Assembly: GCA_900541895.1 (NCBI GenBank)
Contig: UWSI01000001.1
Coordinates: forward strand, 62,001-126,000
DNA from: an uncultured Actinomyces sp.
GTDB taxonomy: Bacteria > Actinomycetota > Actinomycetes > Actinomycetales > Actinomycetaceae
DNA: 64,000 bases
Direction of reading: 5' to 3'
Shown here: positions 9,666 to 19,346 of the stretch, in pieces
How positions within the stretch are numbered: the first letter of the stretch is position 1
Layout: every line of letters starts with the position of its first letter
Position numbers and translations under genes: made by a program
The notes under the pieces: model-generated
What the model was told of the DNA's origin: nothing
What the model saw: the letters and a program-made list of their open reading frames with translations, nothing else
The model's database searches: none

Positions 9666-10198
9666 TTACCAGCCTTTCCGACCTTGCGACGGATGGTCTC
9701 GCCCACGTAGTGGATACCCTTGCCCTTGTAGGGTTCAGGCTTCTTGAGCTTACGGATGCGAGCGGCGGTCTCTCCAACGAGCTGCTTGTCGATGCCCGAC
9801 ACGGAGAACTTCGTCTGAGATTCGACGGAGAACTCGATGCCTTCGGGCGCCGGAACGAAAACGGTGTGCGAGAAGCCGAGGGAGAACTCGAGGTCCTTGC
9901 CCTTTGCAACAACGCGGTAACCGGTACCGGCAATTTCAAGCTGCTTCGAGAAGCCCTTCGTCACACCTTCGATCATGTTGGCGATCAGGGTGCGGGTCAG
10001 GCCGTGGAGCGAACGAGCAACACGATCATCGGAAGGACGGGTCACAACGACCTTGCCTTCATCGATGGCGGCGCTGATGGGTTCAGGCACAACGTGGCTC
10101 AGTGTTCCCTTGGGGCCCTTAACGGTAACGTCTGCACCGTTGATGGTGACGTCGACGCCCGCGGGAATTTCGATCGGATTCTTACCAATACGCGACAT
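9662..10198 (-). CDS. rplF: 50S ribosomal protein L6
   Basis: L6 lies near the sarcin-ricin loop. The 178 residues begin [20 protein letters not shown], and the C-terminal signature [20 protein letters not shown] is intact. It starts 15 nt after the rpsH stop; spc operon. Confidence 0.98.
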   Translation of the reverse strand: MSRIGKNPIEIPAGVDVTINGADVTVKGPKGTLSHVVPEPISAAIDEGKVVVTRPSDDRVARSLHGLTRTLIANMIEGVTKGFSKQLEIAGTGYRVVAKGKDLEFSLGFSHTVFVPAPEGIEFSVESQTKFSVSGIDKQLVGETAARIRKLKKPEPYKGKGIHYVGETIRRKVGKAGK

Positions 10199-10213
10199 TC
10201 TTCAGCCTCCTCA

Positions 10214-10612
10214 TCACCAGATGTAGGCGAGGACTTCCCCACCCACACCCTTCTCGGCTGCCTGACGGTCGGTAAGCAGGCCGGAAGACGTGGACAGAAT
10301 TGCCACGCCGAGGCCGCCGCGGACCTTGGGCAGGTTGGTGGACTTGGCATAGACGCGCAGACCGGGCTTGGAGACGCGCTGCAGACCCTCGATAGCGGCC
10401 TCGCGGTGCGAGCCGTACTTGAGAGTAAGAACCAGCGTCTGGCCGACCTTGGCATCCTCGACGTCGATGGAAGCGATGTAGCCTTCCTCGACGAGAATCT
10501 TCGCGATCGCGGCCTTGAGCTTCGAGTACGGCATGGAAACCGACTCGTGGCGCGCGTGGTTCGCGTTACGCAGACGCGTCAGCATATCTGCGATCGGATC
10601 AGTCATTGTCAT
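10214..10612 (-). CDS. rpsH: 30S ribosomal protein S8
   Basis: S8 binds helix 21 of 16S rRNA; in E. coli it is the translational repressor of the spc operon. The 132 residues begin [20 protein letters not shown] and end with the [19 protein letters not shown] signature. The usual actinobacterial start is the second Met (MTDPIADM), one codon in. It follows rpsN after a 62-nt gap, the longest spacer inside this operon. Confidence 0.97.
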   Translation of the reverse strand: MTMTDPIADMLTRLRNANHARHESVSMPYSKLKAAIAKILVEEGYIASIDVEDAKVGQTLVLTLKYGSHREAAIEGLQRVSKPGLRVYAKSTNLPKVRGGLGVAILSTSSGLLTDRQAAEKGVGGEVLAYIW

Positions 10613-10674
10613 TTGGGGATTCTCCCCTTCCTCGTCGCGGTTTCTCCGGAAAACCGGGACCTACGACGTCAGTT

Positions 10675-10860
10675 TTACCAGCTGCTCTTGGTGACACCCG
10701 GGAGATCGCCACGAAGGGCGAGCTCACGCAGGCACACACGGCACAGTCCGAACTTGCGGTACACCGAGCGGGGACGACCGCAACGGTTGCACCGGGTGTA
10801 GCCACGCACGCCGAACTTGGGCTTACGCGCAGCCTTGATCTTCAGTGACGTCTTAGCCAT
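10675..10860 (-). CDS. rpsZ: 30S ribosomal protein S14, zinc-binding type Z
   Basis: The 61-residue short S14 carries the two C-x2-C pairs of the zinc ribbon ([10 protein letters not shown] and [10 protein letters not shown]). It begins [20 protein letters not shown]. It lies 2 nt after rplE. Many actinobacteria also keep a zinc-free, Zur-regulated S14 copy elsewhere; none is in this window. Confidence 0.97.
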   Translation of the reverse strand: MAKTSLKIKAARKPKFGVRGYTRCNRCGRPRSVYRKFGLCRVCLRELALRGDLPGVTKSSW

Positions 10861-10862
10861 GG

Positions 10863-11408
10863 TCAGTCCTCCTTAAACGGGAAGCCGAGGTGACGCAGAA
10901 GAGCACGGCCTTCTTCGTCGGTGGAGGCCGAGGTAACGACCGTGATGTCCATACCGCGAACGCGGTCGATGGAATCCTGATCGATCTCGTGGAACATGGA
11001 CTGCTCCGTCAGGCCAAAGGTGTAGTTGCCGTGTCCATCGAACTGCTTCGAGGACAGACCGCGGAAGTCACGAATACGCGGGAGCGCAGTCGAGAGGAGG
11101 CGGTCCAGGAACTCCCACATGCGGTCGCCACGGAGGGTGACGTATGCGCCAATAACCTGGCCTTCGCGCAGCTTGAACTGTGCGATGGACTTCTTCGCCT
11201 TGCTCGTCTGAGGCTTCTGACCGGTGATGGCGGTGAGGTCGCGGATCGCGCCCTCAAGTGCCTTCGAGTCACGAGCAGCCTCGCCGACGCCCATGTTGAC
11301 GACAATCTTGGTCAGACCGCCCACCTCCATGGGGTTTGCGTGCTTGAATTCAGCGCGCAGAGCATCGCGAATTTCGGAGTTGTACTTTTCCTTCAAACGC
11401 GGGGCCAT
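10863..11408 (-). CDS. rplE: 50S ribosomal protein L5
   Basis: L5 binds 5S rRNA and contacts the P-site tRNA elbow. The 181 residues contain [20 protein letters not shown], the signature [20 protein letters not shown] and [20 protein letters not shown]. The gap to rplX is 2 nt. Confidence 0.98.
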   Translation of the reverse strand: MAPRLKEKYNSEIRDALRAEFKHANPMEVGGLTKIVVNMGVGEAARDSKALEGAIRDLTAITGQKPQTSKAKKSIAQFKLREGQVIGAYVTLRGDRMWEFLDRLLSTALPRIRDFRGLSSKQFDGHGNYTFGLTEQSMFHEIDQDSIDRVRGMDITVVTSASTDEEGRALLRHLGFPFKED

Positions 11409-11410
11409 AA

Positions 11411-11845
11411 TCAGATCTCCTTGCCCTGCTCGATGCCGCGACGGGCTCCGCCACGGGTGACGCGAACGCGAACGGTGCGCGTACGGCCGTCACGCTCAAC
11501 GGTGTCCTCACGGAAGCCAACGCGAACGCGCTGCTTCGTCTCAGGATCAACCAGAGCAACCTTCGACAGCGAGATCGGAGCCTCGACGGTGATGATGCCA
11601 CCGGCCTGGCCCTGGGTCTGTCCCTGACGCACGTGGCGGGTCTTCAGGTTGATGCCCTCAACGAGGACCTTCTCCTGAGCGGGGAAAACGCGAATAACGC
11701 GACCCTGCTTGCCCTTGTCGCCGGGCTTGAGGGGCTCGAGGCCCTGCTCGGCACGGCGTGCGTTGCGCTTTGCGAGTTCCTTTTCGTCCGAGGTACGTCC
11801 GCGAACGACCTCGACCAAGTCACCTTTACGAATCTTCGCTGCCAT
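11411..11845 (-). CDS. rplX: 50S ribosomal protein L24 with an N-terminal insertion
   Basis: L24 is an assembly initiator protein near the exit tunnel. The KOW motif [10 protein letters not shown]...[13 protein letters not shown] is split by about 25 extra charged residues (positions about 17-42, [20 protein letters not shown]...). This makes the protein 144 residues where about 105-110 is usual. The frame is continuous and the downstream KALVEGINL-like and [16 protein letters not shown] blocks are normal. It shares one base with the rplN stop. Confidence 0.96.
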   Translation of the reverse strand: MAAKIRKGDLVEVVRGRTSDEKELAKRNARRAEQGLEPLKPGDKGKQGRVIRVFPAQEKVLVEGINLKTRHVRQGQTQGQAGGIITVEAPISLSKVALVDPETKQRVRVGFREDTVERDGRTRTVRVRVTRGGARRGIEQGKEI

Positions 11846-12213
11846 CAGATCACCTCCGGTGCGAGAGAAACGATTCGCATGAACTTCTTTTCGCGCAGCT
11901 CGCGGCCCACGGGGCCGAAGATACGCGTACCGCGGGGTTCACCGTCATTCTTCAGAATGACTGCCGCGTTTTCATCGAAACGGATGTAGGAACCGTCGGG
12001 GCGACGGGTCTCCTTGCGCGTACGCACGACGACCGCCTTAACGACGTCCCCCTTCTTAACATTTCCGCCGGGGATTGCATCCTTGACGGTGGCGACGATC
12101 ACGTCGCCGATTCCGGCATAACGCCGACCAGATCCGCCGAGAACACGGATGGTGAGGATTTCCTTGGCACCTGTGTTGTCGGCGACCTTCAGTCGCGACT
12201 CCTGCTGGATCAT
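11845..12213 (-). CDS. rplN: 50S ribosomal protein L14
   Basis: L14 forms an intersubunit bridge. The 122 residues begin [20 protein letters not shown] and contain [20 protein letters not shown] and the C-terminal [20 protein letters not shown]. It is the first gene of the spc operon, separated from rpsQ by 95 nt with a strong hairpin. Confidence 0.98.
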   Translation of the reverse strand: MIQQESRLKVADNTGAKEILTIRVLGGSGRRYAGIGDVIVATVKDAIPGGNVKKGDVVKAVVVRTRKETRRPDGSYIRFDENAAVILKNDGEPRGTRIFGPVGRELREKKFMRIVSLAPEVI

Positions 12214-12247
12214 TTTCTACTGACTCCTGTCGTCGAGCCGGTTCTCT

Positions 12248-12269
12248 GCCCCGGAGTTACCTCCGGGGC
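12248..12269 (-). terminator. Hairpin at the S10/spc operon boundary
   Basis: A 9-bp GC stem (12248-12256 with 12261-12269) closed by a 4-nt loop lies in the 95-bp rpsQ-rplN gap. No U-run follows, so it may be a partial terminator or an attenuator rather than a full stop. Confidence 0.5.
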
Positions 12270-12308
12270 CGAGCCTTGCCGAACGGATTTCGGTCTGTTA
12301 GGCGAAGG

Positions 12309-12584
12309 TCACTTCGCCTTTTCGAGAATCTCGACCACGCGCCACCGCTTGGTGGCGGAGAGCGGACGAGTCTCCATAATCAGGACGAGGTCGCCAACGG
12401 AGCACTCGTTGTGCTCGTCGTGAACCTTGACCTTCTTGCTCTTGCGCATAACCTTGCCGTAGAGGGCGTGCTTGACACGGTCCTCGATCTCGACGACAAC
12501 GGTCTTGTCCATCTTGTCACTGGTGACGTATCCACGACGGACCTTGCGCTCGTTGCGCACAGTGGTTTCTGCCATGTTAGTCAC
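12309..12584 (-). CDS. rpsQ: 30S ribosomal protein S17
   Basis: S17 is an OB-fold primary 16S rRNA-binding protein. The 91 residues contain [20 protein letters not shown] and the signature [20 protein letters not shown]. It overlaps rpmC by 4 nt and is the last gene of the S10 operon. The probable initiation codon is at or a few codons inside the given ATG. Confidence 0.97.
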   Translation of the reverse strand: MTNMAETTVRNERKVRRGYVTSDKMDKTVVVEIEDRVKHALYGKVMRKSKKVKVHDEHNECSVGDLVLIMETRPLSATKRWRVVEILEKAK

Positions 12585-12814
12585 TCCTCAGTGCCAGGTG
12601 CGGTGCGGTAGCCGAGCTCCCGTTCACGCGCGATGGTGTAAATGCGGGCAATATTACGACGAACAGTCTTCATACGACCGTTGTCTTCAAGGGAGCCAAC
12701 TGCCTGCGCGAAGCGGAGGTTGAAGAGCTCAGCCTTTGCCTTCTCAAGCTCCTTGGACAGCTGTGCATCGTCCATGGCGTCGAGATCGACGGTGGTCAGA
12801 CCCTTATCTGCCAT
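12581..12814 (-). CDS. rpmC: 50S ribosomal protein L29
   Basis: L29 sits at the exit tunnel near the trigger-factor and SRP docking site. The 77 residues show [20 protein letters not shown] and the signature [20 protein letters not shown]. The start shares one base with the rplP stop. Confidence 0.98.
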   Translation of the reverse strand: MADKGLTTVDLDAMDDAQLSKELEKAKAELFNLRFAQAVGSLEDNGRMKTVRRNIARIYTIARERELGYRTAPGTEE

Positions 12815-13233
12815 CAGTTGTCACCACCCTCGCGGACCACGAAACGGGTCTTCATCGGAAGCTTGTGCTGGGCGCGGCGCATTGCCTCGCGAGCAAGGCT
12901 CTCGGGCACACCGGCCAGCTCGAACATAATGCGTCCCGGCTTAACGGGAGCAACCCACCACTCGACGGCACCCTTACCGGAACCCATACGAGTTTCGGCG
13001 GGCTTCTTGGTCAGCGGGCGGTCCGGGAAGATGTTGATCCACACCTTGCCACCACGCTTGACGTGACGGGTCATTGCGATACGAGCAGCTTCGATCTGAC
13101 GGTTCGTGACGTAGGCACCCTCGAGTGCCTGAATCCCGTAATCGCCAAATGCGAGCTCCGTGCCGCCGGTAGCAAAACCGGTGCGGTGCGGGCGGTGCTG
13201 CTTGCGCCACTTAGTACGACGGGGAATGAGCAT
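12814..13233 (-). CDS. rplP: 50S ribosomal protein L16
   Basis: L16 lies near the A site and helps tRNA accommodation. The 139 residues begin [20 protein letters not shown] and contain [20 protein letters not shown] and [20 protein letters not shown]. It starts 5 nt after rpsC. Confidence 0.98.
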   Translation of the reverse strand: MLIPRRTKWRKQHRPHRTGFATGGTELAFGDYGIQALEGAYVTNRQIEAARIAMTRHVKRGGKVWINIFPDRPLTKKPAETRMGSGKGAVEWWVAPVKPGRIMFELAGVPESLAREAMRRAQHKLPMKTRFVVREGGDN

Positions 13234-13238
13234 TGGGC

Positions 13239-14048
13239 TCAGGCCTCCGTTCCGGTCTCGGTAGCGGCAGGTGCTTCAGCCGGAGCTGCCTGCTGCTGAG
13301 TGTTCTCGTGCTGCTGCTGGCCACGCTGTCCGCGACGGGGGTTGCGACGATCGCCGCGTCCACGTCCACCACGGTTGGCCTGCTCAGCCTGCTGGCGGGC
13401 AAACTCACGCTCGGTGATATCGCCCTTGTAGATCCACACCTTGACGCCAATGCGACCAAAGGTCGTACGGGCCTCGTGGAATCCAAAGTCGATGTTTGCA
13501 CGCAGGGTCTGCAGCGGGACACGGCCTTCGCGGTAGAACTCGCTACGGCTCATTTCAGCGCCACCCAGACGGCCGGAGACCTGGACACGGATGCCCTTGG
13601 CTCCCGCACGCTGTGCGGACTGAATGCCCTTACGCATTGCACGACGGAAAGAGACACGAGCAGCGAGCTGCTCAGCAATTCCCTGTGCGACCAGCTGTGC
13701 ATCCAGATCGGGGTTCTTAACCTCGAGGATGTTCAGCTGAACCTGCTTGCCGGTGAGCTTCTCCAGGTTCTGACGAAGACGATCTGCTTCTGCTCCGCGG
13801 CGACCAATAACGATACCGGGGCGAGCGGTGTGCAGATCAACGCGAACGCGGTCACGCGTACGCTCGATATCGACCTTTGCAATACCTGCGCGCTCAAGGT
13901 TCTCAGTCAGGTTCTTGCGGATTGCGACGTCCTCTGCAACGTAGTCAGCGTAGCGCTGACCTGCAGTCGTCGAATCGGAGAACCAGCGAGACCGGTGATC
14001 AGTTGTGATTCCCAGGCGGAACCCGGTGGGGTTAACCTTCTGGCCCAT
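13239..14048 (-). CDS. rpsC: 30S ribosomal protein S3
   Basis: S3 forms part of the mRNA entry site with helicase function. The N-terminal domain begins [20 protein letters not shown], the KH domain has [20 protein letters not shown], and the C-terminal domain [24 protein letters not shown] block ([20 protein letters not shown]) is present. After residue about 210 comes a disordered Gly/Arg/Gln-rich tail ending in alanine/threonine. There is no gap to rplV. Confidence 0.98.
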   Translation of the reverse strand: MGQKVNPTGFRLGITTDHRSRWFSDSTTAGQRYADYVAEDVAIRKNLTENLERAGIAKVDIERTRDRVRVDLHTARPGIVIGRRGAEADRLRQNLEKLTGKQVQLNILEVKNPDLDAQLVAQGIAEQLAARVSFRRAMRKGIQSAQRAGAKGIRVQVSGRLGGAEMSRSEFYREGRVPLQTLRANIDFGFHEARTTFGRIGVKVWIYKGDITEREFARQQAEQANRGGRGRGDRRNPRRGQRGQQQHENTQQQAAPAEAPAATETGTEA

Positions 14049-14420
14049 TTACCGGTCTCCCTTCTTCTGATCTTCCTTAGTGCCAACCACAACGGTGATG
14101 TGGCTGGTGCGCTTAAGAATGCGTCCTGCACGGCCCTGAGCGCGGGGGCGGAAGCGCTTCATCGTAGGACCTTCATCAACGTAGGCTTCGAGGATCAAAA
14201 GATCCGCCTCATTGAAGGTCTCCTTAGCGGCTTCAGCCTTAACCTTCGCGTTAGCGACTGCGCTCAAGAGCACCTTGCGGACATCGGTGGCGACGGCCTG
14301 CGGGGCGAACCGCAGAATGTCGGCTGCCTCCAAAGCAGCCTTGCCGCGAACCTCGTTCACGACACGGCGTGCCTTCTGGGGCGTGACGCGGACAAAACGC
14401 GCCTGCGCCTTGGCTTCCAT
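14049..14420 (-). CDS. rplV: 50S ribosomal protein L22
   Basis: L22 lines the exit tunnel; its hairpin loop is a macrolide-resistance site. The 123 residues contain [20 protein letters not shown] and the signature [20 protein letters not shown]. It ends directly at the rpsC start. Confidence 0.98.
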   Translation of the reverse strand: MEAKAQARFVRVTPQKARRVVNEVRGKAALEAADILRFAPQAVATDVRKVLLSAVANAKVKAEAAKETFNEADLLILEAYVDEGPTMKRFRPRAQGRAGRILKRTSHITVVVGTKEDQKKGDR

Positions 14421-14455
14421 GAAATCCTGCCTTTTCTTCGTTACGCAAGGCCGGC

Positions 14456-14737
14456 TCAGCGCCGACGTCCCTTGCGATCGTCCTTGTCGTGGCTACGGAA
14501 AGTACGCGTGGGAGCGAACTCTCCGAGCTTGTGGCCCACCATCGACTCAGTGACGAAAACGGGCACGTGCTTACGACCGTCGTGCACGGCAATGGTCAGA
14601 CCCAGGAAATCCGGGGTGATGACCGAACGGCGCGACCAAGTCTTGATAACGTTCTTAGAGCCGGATTCGACCGCGGCGTCAACCTTCTTCATAAGGTGAT
14701 CGTCGACGAAGGGGCCCTTCTTCAAACTACGAGGCAT
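14456..14737 (-). CDS. rpsS: 30S ribosomal protein S19
   Basis: S19 sits in the 30S head and pairs with S13. The 93 residues begin [20 protein letters not shown], and the C-terminal signature [20 protein letters not shown] is complete. It lies 13 nt after rplB and 35 nt before rplV. Confidence 0.98.
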   Translation of the reverse strand: MPRSLKKGPFVDDHLMKKVDAAVESGSKNVIKTWSRRSVITPDFLGLTIAVHDGRKHVPVFVTESMVGHKLGEFAPTRTFRSHDKDDRKGRRR

Positions 14738-14750
14738 TCCCAGCTCCTAC

Positions 14751-15587
14751 TCAGCGATTCTTGCCGGTCTTGCGACGACGCACGATCATGCGGTCGCTGG
14801 CCTTGTTCGGACGACGGGTGCGTCCCTCGGGCTTGCCCCAAGGCGACACGGGGTGACGACCACCAGAGGTACGGCCTTCACCACCACCGTGCGGGTGGTC
14901 AACCGGGTTCATAACAACACCACGGACGTGCGGGCGCTTGCCCTTCCAGCGCATACGGCCGGCCTTGCCCCAGTTGATGTTGGACTGCTCGGCGTTGCCG
15001 ACCTCACCAATGGTGGCGCGGCAGGTGATTTCGACGTTGCGAATTTCACCGGAGGGCATACGCAGCTGAGCGAAGCGGCCTTCCTTTGCGACGAGCTGAA
15101 CCGAGGTTCCAGCAGAGCGTGCAATCTTTGCGCCGCCACCGGGGTAAAGCTCCACAGCGTGGACAACAGTACCCAAGGGGATGTTGCGCAGGGGCAGGTT
15201 ATTGCCGGGCTTAATATCGGCCGCGGGGCCGGACTCGACAAGGTCGCCCTGATTGAGCTTGGCAGGTGCCAGGATGTAACGCTTCTCGCCATCTGCGTAG
15301 TGCAGGAGGGCGATACGAGCGGTGCGGTTGGGGTCGTACTCGATGTGAGCGACCCGTGCGGGCACGCCATCCTTGTCGTGACGACGGAAGTCGATCACGC
15401 GGTAGGCGCGCTTGTGGCCGCCGCCACGGTGGCGAGCAGTCACACGGCCGTTGTTGTTACGGCCGCCAGTCTTGTGCAGCGGACGCACCAGCGACTTTTC
15501 GGGCTCGGAACGAGTGATCTCGACGAAGTCGGAGACGCTCGAACCGCGACGACCCGGGGTCGTGGGCTTGTACTTGCGAATTCCCAT
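14751..15587 (-). CDS. rplB: 50S ribosomal protein L2
   Basis: L2 is needed for subunit association and peptidyl transfer. The 278 residues contain [20 protein letters not shown] and the highly conserved C-terminal [20 protein letters not shown] with the functional His. It starts 24 nt after rplW in the S10 operon. Confidence 0.99.
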   Translation of the reverse strand: MGIRKYKPTTPGRRGSSVSDFVEITRSEPEKSLVRPLHKTGGRNNNGRVTARHRGGGHKRAYRVIDFRRHDKDGVPARVAHIEYDPNRTARIALLHYADGEKRYILAPAKLNQGDLVESGPAADIKPGNNLPLRNIPLGTVVHAVELYPGGGAKIARSAGTSVQLVAKEGRFAQLRMPSGEIRNVEITCRATIGEVGNAEQSNINWGKAGRMRWKGKRPHVRGVVMNPVDHPHGGGEGRTSGGRHPVSPWGKPEGRTRRPNKASDRMIVRRRKTGKNR

Positions 15588-15611
15588 GATTTTCCTCTAG
15601 TTCTCCGACGC

Positions 15612-15917
15612 TCAGGCCTGCTCGCCGAAGATGTCGATGGTGCCTTCACGCAGGGTCACGATGGCGCGCTTGACATCCTTGCGCGTACCGATTCCATTGC
15701 GAGTGCGGTAAACCTTGCCCTTGCGGTTCTGCGTAGCCACGGAGGCAACCTTCACGCCGAAGATCGCTTCGACGGCCATCTTGATCTCTGTCTTGTTCGA
15801 ACGAGGATCAACTTCGAAGGTGTACTTGCCCTGATCCATCAGGATCGAGGACTTTTCGGTGACAACCGGACGCAGAATGATATCGCGGGGGTTCTTAGCG
15901 GCTTCGATCGAGCTCAC
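15612..15917 (-). CDS. rplW: 50S ribosomal protein L23
   Basis: L23 is the docking point for trigger factor and SRP. The 101 residues contain [40 protein letters not shown] and the RNA-binding arm [20 protein letters not shown]. It overlaps rplD by 4 nt. Confidence 0.98.
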   Translation of the reverse strand: MSSIEAAKNPRDIILRPVVTEKSSILMDQGKYTFEVDPRSNKTEIKMAVEAIFGVKVASVATQNRKGKVYRTRNGIGTRKDVKRAIVTLREGTIDIFGEQA

Positions 15918-16564
15918 TTCGTTTCCTCCTTGGTGCCGAGGAATGCCTCGAGGGCGCCCTGGGTGAAGATGACATCTTCGTTGTCGAGGACGTCATAGGT
16001 GTTGAGCTGATCTGCCCACAGCACGTGAACCTCGCGAGCGTTGCGGAGCGACAGAGCCGAAAGCTCATCGCCGCGCTCGAGCACGACAAGTGCCGGACGG
16101 TCAGCAACGAGTGCGCGGACCGCGGCCAGTGCCTGCTTGGTCGAGGGCTTCTCGCCTTCGAACAGAGCGGTCACGACGTGAATGCGACCATTGCGTGCAC
16201 GGTCAGAAAGAGCCGAACGCAGTGCGCCGACCTTCATCTTCTTGGGGGTGCGCTGCGAGTAATCGCGAGGCTGAGGACCGTGGACAATGCCACCGCCAGT
16301 GAAGTGAGGTGCACGGATGGAGCCCTGACGAGCGTTACCGGTGCCCTTCTGGCGGAACGGCTTCTTACCGCCACCGGAAACCATGCCGCGCGTCTTGGTT
16401 GCGTGCGTGCCCTGACGGCCTGCAGCAAGCTGAGCGACGACGACCTGGTGCATCAGCGGGATGTTGGTCTCAACGTCAAAGACCTCTGCGGGGAGGTCGA
16501 CGGTGCCGGCCTTCTTACCCTTCAGGTCAAGAACATCGATGGTACGGATTTCAGACATGATCAC
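15914..16564 (-). CDS. rplD: 50S ribosomal protein L4
   Basis: L4 lines the exit tunnel and in E. coli represses the S10 operon through its leader. The 216 residues show [20 protein letters not shown], the loop [20 protein letters not shown] and [20 protein letters not shown]. It overlaps rplC by 4 nt. Because a structured leader precedes rpsJ here, L4 is the first candidate for autoregulation, but that is inference. Confidence 0.98.
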   Translation of the reverse strand: MIMSEIRTIDVLDLKGKKAGTVDLPAEVFDVETNIPLMHQVVVAQLAAGRQGTHATKTRGMVSGGGKKPFRQKGTGNARQGSIRAPHFTGGGIVHGPQPRDYSQRTPKKMKVGALRSALSDRARNGRIHVVTALFEGEKPSTKQALAAVRALVADRPALVVLERGDELSALSLRNAREVHVLWADQLNTYDVLDNEDVIFTQGALEAFLGTKEETK

Positions 16565-17226
16565 GCACCCTTCACAGCGGAGCGAACCAGCACGATGCCG
16601 TTCTTAGGTCCGGGAATCGCACCCGAAATCAGGAGCAGACCCTTTTCCACGTCAACGGCCTGAACGTGCAGGTTCTGGACGGTACGACGGACACCACCCA
16701 TACGGCCAGCCATACGCTGACCCTTGAAGATGCGACCGGGGGTTGCGCAAGCACCGATCGAACCGGGCTTACGGTGGTTACGGTGAGAACCGTGAGATGC
16801 GGACACGCCAGCGAAACCGTGACGCTTCATAACACCGGCAAATCCCTTGCCCTTGGTGTTACCCGAAACATCGACGCTCTGTCCAGCTTCAAAGATTGAG
16901 GCATCCAGTTCCTGGCCGAGCTCAAAGTTATCGGCCTCGGAGGTGCGGACCTCGGCGAGATGGCGGCGGGGAGCAACCCCGGCCTTTGCGAAGTGAGCAG
17001 CCAGGGGCTTGGTCACCTTGCGTGCATCGATATCGCCGAAGCCAAGCTGAATAGCGGTGTATCCGTCGGTTTCCTCAGTACGGAGCTGAGTAACAACGTT
17101 GGTGCCAACCTGCACGACAGTCAGGGGCACGAGGCGGCCGTCGGCGTCCCACACCTGGGTCATACCGAGCTTGCGGCCGAGCAGCGCCTTAACAGGCGCA
17201 GCAGCGTGCTGCTTATTCTTTGTCAT
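16561..17226 (-). CDS. rplC: 50S ribosomal protein L3
   Basis: L3 starts 50S assembly and reaches toward the peptidyl-transferase centre. The 221 residues contain [20 protein letters not shown], the signature [20 protein letters not shown] and [20 protein letters not shown] with the methylatable Gln region. It starts 11 nt after rpsJ. Confidence 0.98.
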   Translation of the reverse strand: MTKNKQHAAAPVKALLGRKLGMTQVWDADGRLVPLTVVQVGTNVVTQLRTEETDGYTAIQLGFGDIDARKVTKPLAAHFAKAGVAPRRHLAEVRTSEADNFELGQELDASIFEAGQSVDVSGNTKGKGFAGVMKRHGFAGVSASHGSHRNHRKPGSIGACATPGRIFKGQRMAGRMGGVRRTVQNLHVQAVDVEKGLLLISGAIPGPKNGIVLVRSAVKGA

Positions 17227-17237
17227 TGCAGATGTCC

Positions 17238-17546
17238 TCAGAGCTTGATCTCGATGTTGACGTCCGCGGGCAGATCGAGGCGCATGAGCGAATCGACGGC
17301 CTTCGGAGTCGGGTCGATGATGTCGATGAGCCGCTTATGCGTACGCATTTCAAACTGTTCGCGGCTGTCCTTGTACTTATGGGGCGACCGAATCACGACA
17401 AACACGTTCTTTTCGGTCGGCAGCGGCACCGGGCCCACGACAGTGGCACCTGCTCGCTGCACGGTGTCCACGATCTTGCGCGCGGAGCTGTCGATGACCT
17501 CGTGGTCATACGACTTGAGCCGGATGCGGATCTTTTGTCCCGCCAT
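17238..17546 (-). CDS. rpsJ: 30S ribosomal protein S10
   Basis: S10 is a 30S head protein and, in E. coli, the NusE partner in antitermination. The 102 residues begin [20 protein letters not shown] and contain [20 protein letters not shown]. It is the first gene of the S10 operon. A structured ~300-nt leader and a good promoter precede it. Confidence 0.99.
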   Translation of the reverse strand: MAGQKIRIRLKSYDHEVIDSSARKIVDTVQRAGATVVGPVPLPTEKNVFVVIRSPHKYKDSREQFEMRTHKRLIDIIDPTPKAVDSLMRLDLPADVNIEIKL

Positions 17547-17843
17547 GCCGTCTTACCTCTTCTCGTACAGATTCGGCGCCGGTACCCGTATCCGGGCGTG
17601 TCGCTCTTAGCGAGAGCGCCCAGTGCGGACCGGCGTCTTGTCCAAAGATCTTGGGCATTTTGCCCGATTAAGCAGTGATTGCACTGCCTAACCGCCCCAC
17701 CTCTAGCGGGGCAACCCTTCTATTTTGGCAGAAATACGCAGGCTTCCTCAAGCTCGAGGCCAAGGAAACCCGTGTGAATCCACTGACATAGAAGACGTGC
17801 GCATGCATTGCTCCAATGGAGGTACGTTGCGCACCGGATACCT
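17547..17843 (-). promoter_or_regulatory. Structured leader of the S10 operon
   Basis: The ~300 nt between the predicted promoter and rpsJ contain no gene. On the minus-strand RNA they form a row of hairpins: GCCCCGC/GTGGGGC (17694-17712), GCAGTG/CACTGC (about 17672-17687), GGGCA/TGCCC (17653-17665) and a larger one with GCTCT/AGAGC inside GGGCG/CGCCC (about 17592-17620). A series of stems ahead of rpsJ resembles the r-protein-regulated S10 leaders known in E. coli, although the ligand (L4 or other) is unknown here. Confidence 0.5.
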
Positions 17844-17872
17844 ACACTACACCGCACTCGGGCGTGTCGCAA
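17844..17872 (-). promoter_or_regulatory. Promoter of the S10 operon
   Basis: TTGCGA (17867-17872) and TAGTGT (17844-17849) are separated by 17 nt on the minus strand, a good sigma-70/SigA arrangement with the TANNNT -10. A second weaker pair (TTGAGG, 18 nt, CAAAAT) lies about 100 nt nearer rpsJ. Confidence 0.65.
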
Positions 17873-17923
17873 AGTCAGATCGGTCACCTTTAGATACGCC
17901 ACTCCCCCACAATCGATAACAAA

Positions 17924-17957
17924 AGAGCAGGCCCGTTCAAAAGAACGGACCTGCTCT
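17924..17957 (-). terminator. Terminator after tuf
   Basis: A 15-bp stem (AGAGCAGG.CCGTTC with its complement, one G-U pair) and a 4-nt loop, followed on the minus-strand RNA by UUUUGUU. It is a strong intrinsic terminator separating tuf from the S10 promoter. Confidence 0.85.
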
Positions 17958-17993
17958 ACTGAAGATTCAGCGATCGCTAGGCGATCAACAAAG

Positions 17994-19184
17994 TCACTTC
18001 AGGATCTTGGTCACACGACCGGAACCAACGGTGCGGCCACCTTCACGGATTGCGAAGCCGAGGCCGGGCTCCATGGCGATGGGCTGGATCAGCTGAACGG
18101 TGATCTCAGTGGTGTCGCCAGGCATGACCATGTCGGTGCCCTCGGGAAGGGTGATGACGCCGGTCACGTCGGTGGTACGGAAGTAGAACTGAGGACGGTA
18201 GTTGGAGAAGAACGGGTTGTGACGTCCGCCTTCTTCCTTCTTCAGGATGTAGACCTGGCCCTCGAACTCGGTGTGAGGCGTGATGGAGCCGGGGACGGCC
18301 ACAACCTGGCCACGCTCAACCTCGTCGCGCTTGGTGCCACGGAGAAGCAGACCACAGTTCTCGCCTGCCCATGCTTCGTCCATCGACTTGTGGAACATTT
18401 CGATGCCGGTGACGGTGGTCTTCTGGGGCTCGCGGATACCGAGGATCTCAACTTCGGAGTTGATCGGCAGCTTGCCACGCTCGACACGACCGGTAACGAC
18501 GGTGCCACGACCGGTGATCGTGAAGACGTCTTCGATCGGCATGAGGAAGGGCTTGTCCATGTCGCGCTCGGGGGTGGGAACGTAGTCGTCCACAGCGTCC
18601 ATGAGCTCTTCGACCTTGGCGGTCCACTCGGGGTCACCCTCGAGGGCCTTCAGAGCCGAAACCTTGATGACGGGAGCGTTCTCGCCGTCGAAGCCCTGCG
18701 AGGACAGGAGGTCACGGACCTCTTCCTCAACGAGCTCCAGCATTTCTTCGTCATCAACCATGTCGGCCTTGTTCAGGGCGACGAGGATGGTGGGCACGCC
18801 GACCTGACGGGCGAGCAGAACGTGCTCGCGAGTCTGGGCCATGGGGCCGTCGGTGGCGGCGACAACGAGGATGGCGCCATCCATCTGTGCCGCACCGGTG
18901 ATCATGTTCTTCACGTAGTCAGCGTGGCCGGGGGCGTCAACGTGTGCGTAGTGACGCTTCTCGGTCTGGTACTCAACGTGAGAGACGTTAATGGTAATAC
19001 CGCGATCGCGCTCTTCAGGAGCGTTATCGACCTGATCGAAGGGGGTGAACTCGTTCAGATCCGGGTACTTGTCGTGCAGAACCTTGGTGATTGCTGCAGT
19101 CAGCGTGGTCTTGCCGTGGTCAACGTGACCGATGGTACCGATGTTGACGTGCGGCTTGGTGCGCTCGAACTTGGCCTTCGCCAC
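17994..19184 (-). CDS. tuf: Elongation factor Tu
   Basis: EF-Tu carries aminoacyl-tRNA to the ribosome as a GTPase. G1 [10 protein letters not shown]2 DRGITIN, G3 DAPGHADY, G4 NKAD and G5 SALKALEG are all present, followed by two beta-barrel domains. The 396-residue length is normal. The start is GTG at 19184 with AGGAGG 6-9 nt before it. It lies 162 nt after fusA with a hairpin between, so it may also have its own promoter (a TATGCT at about -70 is possible but has no clear -35). Confidence 0.99.
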   Translation of the reverse strand: MAKAKFERTKPHVNIGTIGHVDHGKTTLTAAITKVLHDKYPDLNEFTPFDQVDNAPEERDRGITINVSHVEYQTEKRHYAHVDAPGHADYVKNMITGAAQMDGAILVVAATDGPMAQTREHVLLARQVGVPTILVALNKADMVDDEEMLELVEEEVRDLLSSQGFDGENAPVIKVSALKALEGDPEWTAKVEELMDAVDDYVPTPERDMDKPFLMPIEDVFTITGRGTVVTGRVERGKLPINSEVEILGIREPQKTTVTGIEMFHKSMDEAWAGENCGLLLRGTKRDEVERGQVVAVPGSITPHTEFEGQVYILKKEEGGRHNPFFSNYRPQFYFRTTDVTGVITLPEGTDMVMPGDTTEITVQLIQPIAMEPGLGFAIREGGRTVGSGRVTKILK

Positions 19185-19296
19185 TTGTGTCCTCCTGGAC
19201 TCGGGTAGAAATTCTCAGCCTATGGCTAGGTGTCAGCATAACACCCAATGGGGCATGAGACCTACAGGTTTATTGATTCTTGTCAGGTCGGTCACA

Positions 19297-19326
19297 GCTC
19301 AGGAACAATTTTGGCTGTTCCTGAGC
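19297..19326 (-). terminator. Hairpin between fusA and tuf
   Basis: A perfect 11-bp stem (GCTCAGGAACA with its complement) with an 8-nt loop, starting about 20 nt after the fusA stop. There is no U-run, so readthrough into tuf is likely. Confidence 0.5.
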
Positions 19327-19346
19327 CGCATCCAACCCTGTGGGAC

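Noticed and set aside
13233..14699. Plus-strand open frame of 488 codons opposite rpsC, rplV and rpsS
   Set aside because: It spans three known ribosomal genes on the other strand, so it is a shadow.
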